DNA of 64,000 nucleotides from CAVSIS01 sp963814875. Lineage in GTDB: Bacteria > Acidobacteriota > Thermoanaerobaculia > Thermoanaerobaculales > Sulfomarinibacteraceae. A program made the position numbers and the translations under genes. Numbering within the stretch: position 1 is the first letter of the stretch; every line of letters begins with the position of its first letter. The notes below the pieces were generated by a model. The model had not been told where the DNA came from and searched no databases. It worked only from the letters and a program-made list of their open reading frames with translations. Shown piece by piece: positions 48,695 to 57,395 of the stretch. The stretch lies in assembly GCA_963814875.1 (NCBI GenBank), contig CAWFFJ010000015.1:62001-126000 (forward strand), in the 5' to 3' direction.

Positions 48695-50821
48695 ATGCGG
48701 ACAGTGCAGTGTGTGATGTCGCTCGCGATCCTCGGCGCCGTCGCCGCGGCGCCCGTCTCGGCGCAGGCGCCGCAGCCGTCGAATCCGCCCGTCATGTCGG
48801 GCACCATCGAGGTCACCACGACCAAGGCCCCGATCGCCGTCGAGCGCGTGCCGGTCTCGGTCACCGTCATTACCGGCGACGACCTCCGAGCCCGTGGCGC
48901 GACCGATCTGGCGTCGGCGCTGGACCTCGTCGCGGGTGTCTCGATCGGCCCCGGCGGCGACGGCGGCCCGGCGGGCTCGGTGCCCGAGCTGTGGGGGCTG
49001 CGCGAGTTCGACGCCTTCCTCCTGGTCGTCGACGGCGTTCCCTGGGGCGGCGCCTTCAACCCCGCCCTGCCGGCGATCGACATGGTCGACGTGGAGCGGA
49101 TCGAGATCGTCCGCGGTGCGGCCCCCGTGATGTACGGGGCGACCTCGTTCTCCGGCGTCATTCAGATCATCCACCGGATGCCGGGCGCGCCCGGGGGCGA
49201 GTTCACCGCGTCGGCGGGCACCTACGGCAGCGGCAGCCTGTCGTGGGCGGCGCCGCTCGCCTCCTCGGGAGGCGTGACGCAGTCCCTGGCGGCGAGCGCC
49301 GAGCGCCGCGGCTTCCGCGACGACCGCACCAACTTCGACCGCGGCCACCTGCTCTACCGGGCCGCGGTCCCGACCGCGAACGGCAGCTTCCGCTTCGATC
49401 TTGACGGTGTGATCGTCAACCAGGAGCCGGCCAGCCCGCATCCGCGGACGGGCGCGGTACTGACGCCCCTGGTCCCGGTCGATGCCAACCACAACCCGCT
49501 CGGCTCCAAGATCGACGAGAACCGCGTCGCCGCCATCGGCGGCTACGAGCGGCCCTTCGTCCACGGCACCTGGTCGACGACCCTGTCCTACACCCACACC
49601 TCCCGCGACACCGGGCGCGGCTTCCTCACCGACGTCTCCTCAACCGACCCCAACGCCAACGGCTACCGTCAGGACCTGACCCTGGACGACGTCTACTTCG
49701 ACACCCACCTCGCCTTCAACGCCTCGCCCGACCTCATCGTCACGCTCGGCCTCGACCACCTCTACGGCTCGGCCGACCAGGACTCGGAGGACTTCGACTA
49801 CTTTGCCTCGCTGGACGGCTCGACGGTGCCCCGGCTCGGCGACCGCGAGGCCGCCGGGCGACTCAAGGTCAAGGACACGCGCAACTTCTCCGGGCTGTAC
49901 CTGCAGACCGACTGGACACCCTCGCCTCGGTGGACAGTCCAGGTCGGGCTGCGGCTCAACCGCACCCAGGAGACCCTCGACGCCGACAGCGAGGAGCTCG
50001 GCGCCGGCATTGAGAGCCTCGAGGACGAGGGTGAGGGCGGCAGCGGCCACGACTCGCGCTCGTTCACCCGCGCCAGCGGCGCCGCAGGGGTGAGCTGGCT
50101 CGCATGGGCCGAGGGCGCCCACGCGGTCTGGGTCTATGCGGACTACCGCAACACCTTCAAGCCCGCGGCGCTCGACTTCGGTCCCGACGCCAACGGCGAG
50201 ATCCTCGACCCCGAGACGGCCACGGCATGGGAGGTCGGACTCAAGGGACGGCACGGCCAGGAGGTCTTCGACTGGGAGTTGAGCGTTTTCCAGATGGACA
50301 TGGAGAATCTGGTCGTGTCGCAGCTCAGCGACGCGGGTCTCCCGCAGCTGGTCAACGCCGGCAAGGAGCGCTTCAAGGGCGTCGAGCTCGAGCTCGACGC
50401 GCTCCTCGCCACCGACCTGCGCTGGCGCTTCACCTACGCCTACCACGACCCCCGCTTCACCGACTACGAGCGCCTCTTCGACGGCGTGCCGACCCGCATC
50501 GACGGCAACCGGCCGGAGATTGCGGCGCCGAACCAGGTCTCGAGCGGTCTGCTCTACCTGCCCAAGCGGGGCGCTACGGCCACGGTGGTCTACTCCTGGG
50601 TGGACAAGCGGTACCTGAACCAGCGCAACTCCGCAGAGGCGGCCGCCTACTCGACCTGGTCCGCCGGCATTGGCTACCGTTTCGAGCGCTGGGACGTGCG
50701 CCTCGACGGGTTCAACCTCAACAACACCCGCCCGCCGGTCTCGGAGTCCGAGGTCGGCGACGCCCAGTACTACCTGCTGCCGGCGCGCAGCGTCCGGTTG
50801 AGCGCGCTGCTCCACTTCTGA
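48695..50821 (+). CDS. TonB-dependent outer-membrane receptor
   Basis: 708 residues: signal peptide (ending PVSAQ), a TonB-box-like region (SGTIEVTTTKAPIAVERVPV), a plug domain (ITGDDLRARGATDLASALDL, GVPWGGAFNPALPAIDMVDV, ERIEIVRGAAPVMYGATSFS) and a 22-strand-type barrel ending in SVRLSALLHF with the terminal phenylalanine. It takes up an iron chelate, cobalamin or other large solute; ligand not predictable. GGAAGGAG precedes ATG 48695. A strong terminator follows. Confidence 0.93.
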   Translation: MRTVQCVMSLAILGAVAAAPVSAQAPQPSNPPVMSGTIEVTTTKAPIAVERVPVSVTVITGDDLRARGATDLASALDLVAGVSIGPGGDGGPAGSVPELWGLREFDAFLLVVDGVPWGGAFNPALPAIDMVDVERIEIVRGAAPVMYGATSFSGVIQIIHRMPGAPGGEFTASAGTYGSGSLSWAAPLASSGGVTQSLAASAERRGFRDDRTNFDRGHLLYRAAVPTANGSFRFDLDGVIVNQEPASPHPRTGAVLTPLVPVDANHNPLGSKIDENRVAAIGGYERPFVHGTWSTTLSYTHTSRDTGRGFLTDVSSTDPNANGYRQDLTLDDVYFDTHLAFNASPDLIVTLGLDHLYGSADQDSEDFDYFASLDGSTVPRLGDREAAGRLKVKDTRNFSGLYLQTDWTPSPRWTVQVGLRLNRTQETLDADSEELGAGIESLEDEGEGGSGHDSRSFTRASGAAGVSWLAWAEGAHAVWVYADYRNTFKPAALDFGPDANGEILDPETATAWEVGLKGRHGQEVFDWELSVFQMDMENLVVSQLSDAGLPQLVNAGKERFKGVELELDALLATDLRWRFTYAYHDPRFTDYERLFDGVPTRIDGNRPEIAAPNQVSSGLLYLPKRGATATVVYSWVDKRYLNQRNSAEAAAYSTWSAGIGYRFERWDVRLDGFNLNNTRPPVSESEVGDAQYYLLPARSVRLSALLHF

Positions 50822-50833
50822 CCAAGTGCGACC

Positions 50834-50874
50834 GCCCGGCCCGTCGGCGACCTCCGACGGGCCGGGCCCCTTTT
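50834..50874 (+). terminator. Rho-independent terminator after the TonB receptor
   Basis: Perfect 14-bp arms (50834-50847 and 50854-50867) followed by CCCTTTT. Confidence 0.85.
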
Positions 50875-50981
50875 CCGGCTCGTCTTTCCGCACCCCTCCA
50901 CCGGCTCCGTTCCGCAAGGCCGGCGGCGCAGCGCCGGGACCGGCCGCAGCGCTTTGGTAGGCTCGGGACAGGGGGGCCGGA

Positions 50982-52429
50982 GTGCAGCTCATCGACATCG
51001 CGATCTTGCGTGTACATGGTAATGCTGGGATGGCTTTTCCTGGGCAACACCGGCACCGAGGACTACTACGTCGGCGGGCGAGAAATGGGGGCTCTCCACG
51101 TCGGCAGTCCGTGGTCGCTACCGATGTCGGTGGCGGCTTCTCGATCGGCCTCGGCGGGCTCGGCTTCGTGATGGGCCTGTCGGGCTCGTGGATGTTGTTC
51201 ACCGGCCTGCTCGGCGCCTGGCTGAGCGCGGTGGTGCTGATTCCGCGGGTCAAGCGCAACCGCGCCTTCGACACCGCGCTGACCTTCCCCGACGTGTTCT
51301 GCTACTTCTACTCGCCTCGTGTCGCTCTGCTCGCGGGCATCATCTCGGCGATCGGCTACGTCGGATTCACCGCCTCGCAGATCCTCGCCGGCGCCAAGCT
51401 CGCCGACGGCACCTTCGTCGGGGTCAGTTTCTCGACGGCGCTGATCGCAATGGGCGGGATCGCGGTCGGCTACACCGTGATGGGCGGGCTCAAGGCGGTC
51501 ATCTACACCGACACCGTGCAGTGGATCGTGCTCCTCACCGGGCTCGCCTTCGTCGGGCTCCCGGTCGCCCTCCACGCGGTCGGGGGCTGGCAGGCGGTGC
51601 GGGCCACGCTGCGGCCGGAGATGCTCACCTTGACCAACCTCAGTTGGCAGGACCTGGTCAACTGGACGGTCACTATCGTGCCGATCTGGTTCGTCGGCAT
51701 GACGCTCTACCAGCGCATCTACGCCTGCGCCGACGAGCGCACGGCGAGCGGGCATGGTTCGTCGCCGGGCTGCTCGAGTGGCCGGTGATGGCAGGCCTCG
51801 GGGTGTCGCTCGGCCTGCTCGCGCGGGTCGCGGCCGACCAGGGCATGCTCGCCCACCTCGGCGCCGAGAGCATCGCTGCAACCGACCCCGAGACCGGGCT
51901 GCCGATGCTGCTGCGTACGGTCCTGCCGCCCGGCCTGATGGGGCTTGTGATGTCGGCCTACTTCTCGGCCATCCTGTCGACCGCCGACAGCTGCCTGATG
52001 GCCTGCTCCGGCAACGTGGTCAACGACATCCTCGGCCACTTCCGGCCCGGCGGCCACTGGCACGAGCATTCTCTGCGCCTGTCCCAGCTCGCCACCCTCG
52101 TGCTCGGCGCCCTCGCCCTGCTGCTCGCCTCGTCGATGACCAATGTCCTCGGCCTGATGCTCTACTCCTACGCCTTCATGGTCTCGGGCCTGCTGGTGCC
52201 GATCATCGGCGCCCTGTTCTGGCGCCGCAGCAGCAACGCCGGCGCGCTGTGGGCGATGCTGGTCGGCGGCGGAACGACCGTGGCGCTCGAGCTGCTTCCG
52301 ATCCGGCTGCCGCTCGGGCTCGACGGCAACGTGTTCGGGATCGCCGCCTCGGCGGTGACCTTCGTCGCGCTGTCGTACCTCCTCCCGGCGAGGCCAACCA
52401 CGCCGGTGAGCGCCGGCCCGGTGGTCTGA
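50982..52429 (+). pseudogene. Sodium:solute symporter family protein, frameshifted
   Basis: SSS-family transporter of about 482 residues when repaired. GTG 50982 (MQLIDIAIL) continues, after an extra base near 51013, as VYMVMLGWLFLG and GTEDYYVGGREMGALHVG. A lost base near 51109 leads into VVATDVGGGFSIGLGG and most helices up to YQRIYACADERTA; another lost base near 51753 leads into WFVAGLLEWPVMAGLGVSLG and YFSAILSTADSCLMACSGNV. The sodium-site and core motifs are all present. Repair restores a normal-length protein, so assembly error is as likely as mutation. Substrate unknown. Confidence 0.85.
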
Positions 52430-52529
52430 GCGGCGCCGCTCTCGCCACAGGAACTCACCGGAGGCGAGTCACCGAAGGAGGAACGGATGGGTGTGAGCAA
52501 CCCGGTGAGATGCGCAGGCCAGACGCCGG

Positions 52530-53390
52530 TCACGGTCGGTCGACAGCAGTGGCCGCGACACTGTCCTCGAGCCATGGCAGGACCTCGGGCCGGAAGTGGG
52601 CGAGACCCTCGAGCACGCCGGCGGTGTAGTTCCCGTTGAGCCCGAGCAGCCCGCCCCGCGCGAGGTAGAGCCGCTCGCAATGTCCGGCGGCCGTGACCGC
52701 GGCGAGAGCGTCGTCGCGGACGTCGGAGCAGGCGTTGGCCACCAGCACCGCCCGCAGGCCGCTGGTCAGGACCGGAAGGTCGTTGCCGCTGTCGCCGGCG
52801 AAGACAGCATCACCCTCTTCGCAGCCGAGCCGTTCGATCAGGAAGCGCACCGCCCCGAGCTTGGTGGCGCGCTCCGGCAGCACATCGAGGAGCCCGCGAC
52901 CCGCGGCCTCGTCGATGCTCCAGATCAGGCTCGCACGCACTCGGCGGGCCTCCAGCCGGTGGCGGACCGGCGCGAGCAGGCGCTCCGGATCGGCGTCCAC
53001 CTCGGCGTAGAAGCTGACCTTGAAGCGCGCCTGCCGCTCAGGCTCCTGGAGCTCGAGACCGTCCAGGCTTCCGATCAGCTCGGCGACCTCCGGTCCCTCG
53101 AGCCTGTTCCAGTCAGGCGCGATCTCCCGGTGCCAGCCCTCGACCGGCTGCCACTCGGATTCGACCCGGTACACGCTGGTACCAACGTCAGCCACCGCCC
53201 AGTCCGGCACCGGCAGGTCCCAGTGCAGGATCGCCTTCTCCTGGAGGAGGCGCGATCGGCCGCTAACATAGGCCAGCACGACTTCAGGGCGCGCGACCAG
53301 CGCGCGGAACAGCGGCAGCGCGCGGGGATCCTCCGGCGGTTCGCCGTTAGGAATCACGGTGCGGTCGAGGTCGCAGCACAGCAGGATCAT
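52530..53390 (-). CDS. Sucrose-phosphate-phosphatase-like HAD hydrolase
   Basis: 286 residues. Motif I CDLDRTVIPNG, motif II VSGRS, the lysine in RATKLGAVRFLIERLG and motif IV FAGDSGNDLPVL, with a C2-type cap between, match the S6PP/Cof-like subfamily (sucrose-6-phosphate or mannosylfructose-phosphate phosphatase). No sucrose-phosphate synthase is in the window. It begins three bases after the stop of a 50-residue ORF and belongs to the two-component operon. Confidence 0.85.
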   Translation of the reverse strand: MILLCCDLDRTVIPNGEPPEDPRALPLFRALVARPEVVLAYVSGRSRLLQEKAILHWDLPVPDWAVADVGTSVYRVESEWQPVEGWHREIAPDWNRLEGPEVAELIGSLDGLELQEPERQARFKVSFYAEVDADPERLLAPVRHRLEARRVRASLIWSIDEAAGRGLLDVLPERATKLGAVRFLIERLGCEEGDAVFAGDSGNDLPVLTSGLRAVLVANACSDVRDDALAAVTAAGHCERLYLARGGLLGLNGNYTAGVLEGLAHFRPEVLPWLEDSVAATAVDRP

Positions 53391-53393
53391 GGC

Positions 53394-53546
53394 TCAGGCT
53401 CCGTGCCAAACATACTCGTCTACCCAGTCTCCGGTTGGCAGAACGTAGATCAGGCCGCGGTCGCTGAGCTTCCACGCCCCAGGCAGGAAGCAGACCCGGG
53501 GAAGCGCCTCCTGCCAGCGGTCGTTGAGGGCGTCATCACCTGCCAC
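53394..53546 (-). CDS. Small 50-residue ORF between response regulator and phosphatase
   Basis: GTG 53546 to TGA 53394. The peptide reads GDDALNDRWQEALPRVCFLP, GAWKLSDRGLIYVLPTGDWV and ends DEYVWHGA, a well-mixed composition rich in W, unlike shadow ORFs here. GAGG, which overlaps the response-regulator stop codon, lies seven bases before the GTG, and the phosphatase ATG follows three bases after its stop, so it is placed for coupled translation. I do not recognise it. It could be a fragment of a larger protein. Confidence 0.55.
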   Translation of the reverse strand: MAGDDALNDRWQEALPRVCFLPGAWKLSDRGLIYVLPTGDWVDEYVWHGA

Positions 53547-53555
53547 AACACAACC

Positions 53556-54212
53556 TCAGTTGCTCGCGACCCACTGCGCCGCTCGGCAGATCAGCTCGTT
53601 GGAATGCTCGAGGTTGAGCTTGGTCTTGAGGTTCTCACGGTAGGTCTCGACCGTCTTGACGCTCAAGTGGAGGTGCGCGGCCGTGTCGCGGGTCGTCAAC
53701 CCGCGACCGAGCAGCTCGAAGACCTCGAGCTCGCGATCCGACAGGCGGTCGAGGGTTGCCTGCCCACGCTCCATCTCGCTTTGGGTGATGCTGCGCAGAA
53801 GCCGGTCGGTCATCGCCTGGCTGAGGTAGATCGAACCCGCGAGCACCTGGCGGAGCGCCGTCACCAGCTCCTCGATCGCGGTGCCCTTGGTGATGTAACC
53901 CATCGCACCGGCGCGCAGGGCACGCTCCGCGAACTGGGCCTCGTCGTGCATCGAAGAGACCAGAATCTTGATCGAAGGGTCGCTCGCAGTGAGCTGCTTG
54001 ACGACGCCGAGCCCGCTGCCGTCAATCAGCGTCAGGTCGACCACGACAAGATCGGGGCAGGTCGACCGCACCATCGAGAGGGCGGCCGTCGCCCCATCCG
54101 CCTCCCCGCAGAGCTCGAGATCGGGCTCCTCCGCCAGGATCCGGGCGACGCCGAGCCGAACCAGCGGGTGGTCATCGACGATCGCGATGCGGTACGGACG
54201 GGACGCTTTCAC
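53556..54212 (-). CDS. NarL/FixJ-family response regulator
   Basis: 218 residues. Receiver domain (IAIVDDHPLVRLGVARILAE; phosphoacceptor aspartate in VVVDLTLIDGSGLG; MGYITKGTA with the conserved lysine) and a LuxR-type helix-turn-helix (LSDRELEVFELLGRGLTTRD, LSVKTVETYRENLKTKL). GTG 54212 overlaps the kinase stop (GTGA); the long frame upstream to 55562 belongs mostly to the kinase N-terminus. Confidence 0.94.
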   Translation of the reverse strand: MKASRPYRIAIVDDHPLVRLGVARILAEEPDLELCGEADGATAALSMVRSTCPDLVVVDLTLIDGSGLGVVKQLTASDPSIKILVSSMHDEAQFAERALRAGAMGYITKGTAIEELVTALRQVLAGSIYLSQAMTDRLLRSITQSEMERGQATLDRLSDRELEVFELLGRGLTTRDTAAHLHLSVKTVETYRENLKTKLNLEHSNELICRAAQWVASN

Positions 54213-55367
54213 GACGCACCCCCTGGGAGCGAGCACGACACCACCGTCCCGGCGCCTCGCCGCGAGGTGACGGCGAGCGCGGCGCCGATCTCCTGGGCGC
54301 GCTCGCGCATGCTGGACAGCCCGAGGCCGTTCGGTTGGACCCGGGCCGGCAGGCCGCGGCCGTCGTCCCGGACCTCGAGCCGAAGCCCGCCCTCGACTCG
54401 GCCGAGGCCGACGGCGACCCGCTTCGGCTCGCCGTGGGTCAGCGCGTTGTGGAGCGCCTCCTGGGCGATCCGGACGAGGTGGGTCGCGGTCGCAGAGTTG
54501 GCGACCCGCACCGTGTCGTCGACCTGGAGCGCGCACTCGACCTCGCGGGCTGCGTTCGAGCGTCGGGCCATCTCGTAGAGCGCGCGCCCGAGCCCGTCCG
54601 GCTCGACCCGACGCAGCGCGAGACCATGGGCGAGCTCGCGCACGCTGGTGTGGGCCTCGCCAAGCCCGGCCACCAACTCCGCGATCTCGTCGTCGAGCCC
54701 GGACCCGACAGCCGCTGCGCGACGGCGCATCGCGTGCGCCAGGAAAGCGAGGCCGGCGAGCTGCTGGCCGATATCGTCGTGCAGCTCGCGAGCGATCTCC
54801 CGGCGGACAGCGTCTCTGGCCCGGGCGATCTCCTTCGGGCGTTGCTCGCGGTCGGCCAAGCGACCCAGGAGGTGAGCTGCAAGCACCACCGCTGTACGCA
54901 GGGCCTCGCTTCGCCGGCGTCCGCAGCGCCACCGAATGACGAGCGCCGCCACCGGCCGTGGGTCGGCGAGGATCGGCAGTGCCACCGTGGTCGAGGACCG
55001 AGGACGATTCGACCCCTTCGCTTGGGAAGTCTTGCGCCGGTACGGCCCAGACAGGCTCCGCACGCTCGATCGATCGCGCGGCGAGGCGGATCGCCGCCGG
55101 CCCAGGTGGCACCGGATCCTGAACCCGCGCGACGACGCCGTCCGGGTCCGACCCTGGACGCCACTGGAGGGCAGCGGTGAGCACGCCGTTGTGTGCGGAC
55201 TCGAGGAGCTGACAACCAGACCACTCGGGGTCGTGGGCGAAGGATTCAGCCAGCCGCTCAAGCCCCTGCTCGAGGGACGATGCGGCCGTGAGTGCATCGG
55301 CCACTCCGTTCACCGGCGCGAACCCATGGACGGCGCGGCCGTCACAGACGCTCTCGACTTTCGACAT
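54209..55367 (-). pseudogene. Sensor histidine kinase (HisKA_3 type), one frameshift
   Basis: ATG 55367 (MSKVESVCDGRAVHGFAPVN) follows AGAAAGGA. The first ~130 residues are a GAF-like sensor (LEQGLERLAESFAHDPEWSG, CQLLESAHNGVLTAALQWRP). Near 54990 one base is missing, and the sequence continues in another frame with ALPILADPRPVAALVIRW, the phosphoacceptor REIARELHDDIGQQLAGL, the N box EALHNALTHG and the G box DDGRGLP. Joined, it is a normal soluble kinase of about 386 residues that would phosphorylate the coupled NarL-type regulator. The kinase core alone could be made from an internal start. Confidence 0.82.
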
Positions 55368-55577
55368 GACCGGTTCCTTTCTGCTCTGGCACCGTGGCCG
55401 CTTGCGGACCGGGCCGTGAAGGACGTCGAGTCCTGCGGGATCTCGAGCAAGGGGTGTGCCGTCGTTCCGTGGACCCCGGATCGCCGCAGGTTGCACGGCC
55501 AGGGCATGTAAGGTCTTCCCCGAGCCCGCTGTATCTGGCCCGATCGGACCCACGCCGGGCACACGTCGCCGTCATGG

Positions 55578-56321
55578 TCAGCTCCGGAACTCGAACAGCA
55601 CGATCCTGGTGGCGGCATCGGCCTGGTTGGTCACGCCGACGTCGATTCCGGTGCGGACACCAGCCGCCCCCGGGTCGAGCTGGAGAGGAAGCGTCGCCTG
55701 ATTCGCGTCCCTGACCACGAGCTTCGCGGGGTCGAGAGCGAAGAACAGCCGCAGCGGGACCGCGTCCAAGGCGAAGCTCGCTTTCGGGGCGAGAGTCGTC
55801 GCGACGACCCGTGCCGGGCCCGCCTCGAGCACGACGTCGCCGCCGTCATGCTCGGCGCTTCCAAAGGGTGCGAACTCGGGCGGCAGCGGCGGCAGGGCGA
55901 CCTTGCTGCGCTCGACGAACACGAGCTCGACGCTCTGACCACCCGGGTTGTCGAAGGCGTAGGCCCCCGGATCGAGGAGCAGGGCATCCCCCTCACCGAG
56001 CTTGAGCGTGCTCTCGTTGCCGTCCCGGGCAATGCCGATCGTGGCGGCCTCGGGGGCGTACAGGATCGCATCCTTCACCTGGTGCTCCGGGATGGCGTCG
56101 CCCGGGGCGAGCTTGAGCAGCGCAACGACCACGTAGGGATCGCCGTAGACCACCGTCGAGCCCGGCGGTGCGAGGGCGACCGTCGCCGACGTCGCGGTCT
56201 CGGCGGGCATGATGTGCTCGAGGTCCTTGGTCAGCCCCGTGTCCACCGGCTTGCGTGCGCAGCCGACCAGGAGGGCAAGGCCGAGGATGAGTGGGAACAG
56301 GATCAGACTGCGTGGCTTCAT
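55578..56321 (-). CDS. Lipoprotein with cupin-like domain
   Basis: 247 residues with lipobox LALLVGC (cysteine near residue 21). Cupin-like strands follow: LAPGDAIPEHQVKDAILYAP, LGEGDALLLDPGAYAFDNPG and a second, weaker set. The metal ligands usual in cupins are mostly absent, so it may bind rather than catalyse. GGAGG lies six bases before ATG 56321; the frame to 56390 is rejected. Divergent from the TetR/RND operon, 350 bases away. Confidence 0.72.
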   Translation of the reverse strand: MKPRSLILFPLILGLALLVGCARKPVDTGLTKDLEHIMPAETATSATVALAPPGSTVVYGDPYVVVALLKLAPGDAIPEHQVKDAILYAPEAATIGIARDGNESTLKLGEGDALLLDPGAYAFDNPGGQSVELVFVERSKVALPPLPPEFAPFGSAEHDGGDVVLEAGPARVVATTLAPKASFALDAVPLRLFFALDPAKLVVRDANQATLPLQLDPGAAGVRTGIDVGVTNQADAATRIVLFEFRS

Positions 56322-56632
56322 GGATGACCTCCGTTGCATCGTTCCGTCTCCGCTGGCGGTGGCCGAGAGCGGGACCGGCGCACCCGCCACTTCTTGACAT
56401 TACGTGCACATCCCGTGCCGACCTCTCGCACCGTGTCCGATTCCCACGACCGACCCCACCCTGGTCCAAATGAGCCGGACTGCGCCTCCTGAACCGGACC
56501 CCGGGCTCGTCCGCGACCGCGGGTCGCCCGGCGCTGCTCTTCCGGGGTCCAGCCCAGCAGAGGCCCTCGAGCCGTCGCGCAAGCTGCCGTCAGCTCGCTC
56601 GCCTCCCAGACGCCTCGCATCGAGATCGGGTC
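56322..56632. other. Divergent intergenic region, lipoprotein / tetR
   Basis: About 310 bases. It holds the lipoprotein ribosome site on one side; the tetR promoter begins at 56633. I see no clear promoter for the lipoprotein and no gene. Confidence 0.5.
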
Positions 56633-56664
56633 TTGACAGTCGTACGATCGTTTCATACGATCGT
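56633..56664 (+). promoter_or_regulatory. tetR/RND promoter overlapped by two ACGATCGT operators
   Basis: TTGACA (56633-56638), 17 bases, TACGAT (56656-56661): near-consensus. Two copies of the palindrome ACGATCGT (56644-56651 and 56657-56664), 13 bp apart, cover the spacer and the -10. This is the expected place for TetR autorepression. The transcript would begin near 56668, at the GTG start (56669). Confidence 0.75.
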
Positions 56665-56668
56665 TCGC

Positions 56669-57337
56669 GTGGAGCCCGCCCGCCGACCCGACCCCGGACA
56701 GCACCCGGAGCCCGCGCCAGCCGACACCCGTGAGCGGCTGCTCGATGCGGGTGAGGGCATGTTTGCGAGCCGCGGCTACGCGGCGACGTCGGTGCGCGAC
56801 ATCACCTCCGAGGCCGGCTGCAACCTGGCGGCAATCAACTACCACTTCGGAAGCAAGCACAACCTCTACCGGGAGGTCTTCCGACGCCGGCTGGCGATGA
56901 TGCGCCAGGAGCGGCTGGCGGCGATCGAGGCCAAGACCCGGACCTCGGCGGACCTCGCGTCGGTTCTGCGCGCCTTCGCCGAGGCATTCGTGGCCCCGCT
57001 ACGCGAGCAGGGAGCCGACGGGCGCGGGCCGCTGCGTCTGATGATGCGCGAGTTTGTCGACCCCATGCTGCCCCGGGAGCTGTTCCACTCGGAGCTGATC
57101 GTGCCGGTCAACCGCGCCCTCGTCCGCGCGGTCACCGAGGCCGCGCCGGATCTCGACCAGCGCACGGTCGGGCTCTGCGTCCAGTCCTTCGTCGCCCAGC
57201 TGCTCCACCTGGTCCACACCCAGAACCTGGCGACCCTCGGCCTCGAGCGACCCACGGCGCCCTTCACCGTCCCGGAGGTGGTCGAGCACATCGTCCGCTT
57301 CACGGTGGCGGCCATCGAACGGATCCGGGACATCTGA
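56669..57337 (+). CDS. TetR-family repressor of the efflux operon
   Basis: 222 residues. Helix-turn-helix TRERLLDAGEGMFASRGYAA then TSVRDITSEAGCNLAAINYH and FGSKHNLYREVFRRR; C-terminal CecR/YbiH-like dimer and ligand domain (LRLMMREFVDPMLPRELFHS). The GTG at 56669 gives the normal N-terminus and lies at the predicted transcription start, with no Shine-Dalgarno. The frame continues upstream through the promoter to 56633 and that extension is rejected. First gene of the RND operon. Confidence 0.88.
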   Translation: MEPARRPDPGQHPEPAPADTRERLLDAGEGMFASRGYAATSVRDITSEAGCNLAAINYHFGSKHNLYREVFRRRLAMMRQERLAAIEAKTRTSADLASVLRAFAEAFVAPLREQGADGRGPLRLMMREFVDPMLPRELFHSELIVPVNRALVRAVTEAAPDLDQRTVGLCVQSFVAQLLHLVHTQNLATLGLERPTAPFTVPEVVEHIVRFTVAAIERIRDI

Positions 57338-57395
57338 TCATGACCATGCCACAGCGAGCTGTCCGCCACAGCCCGGCGGCGGCCGGAGGACGCGC

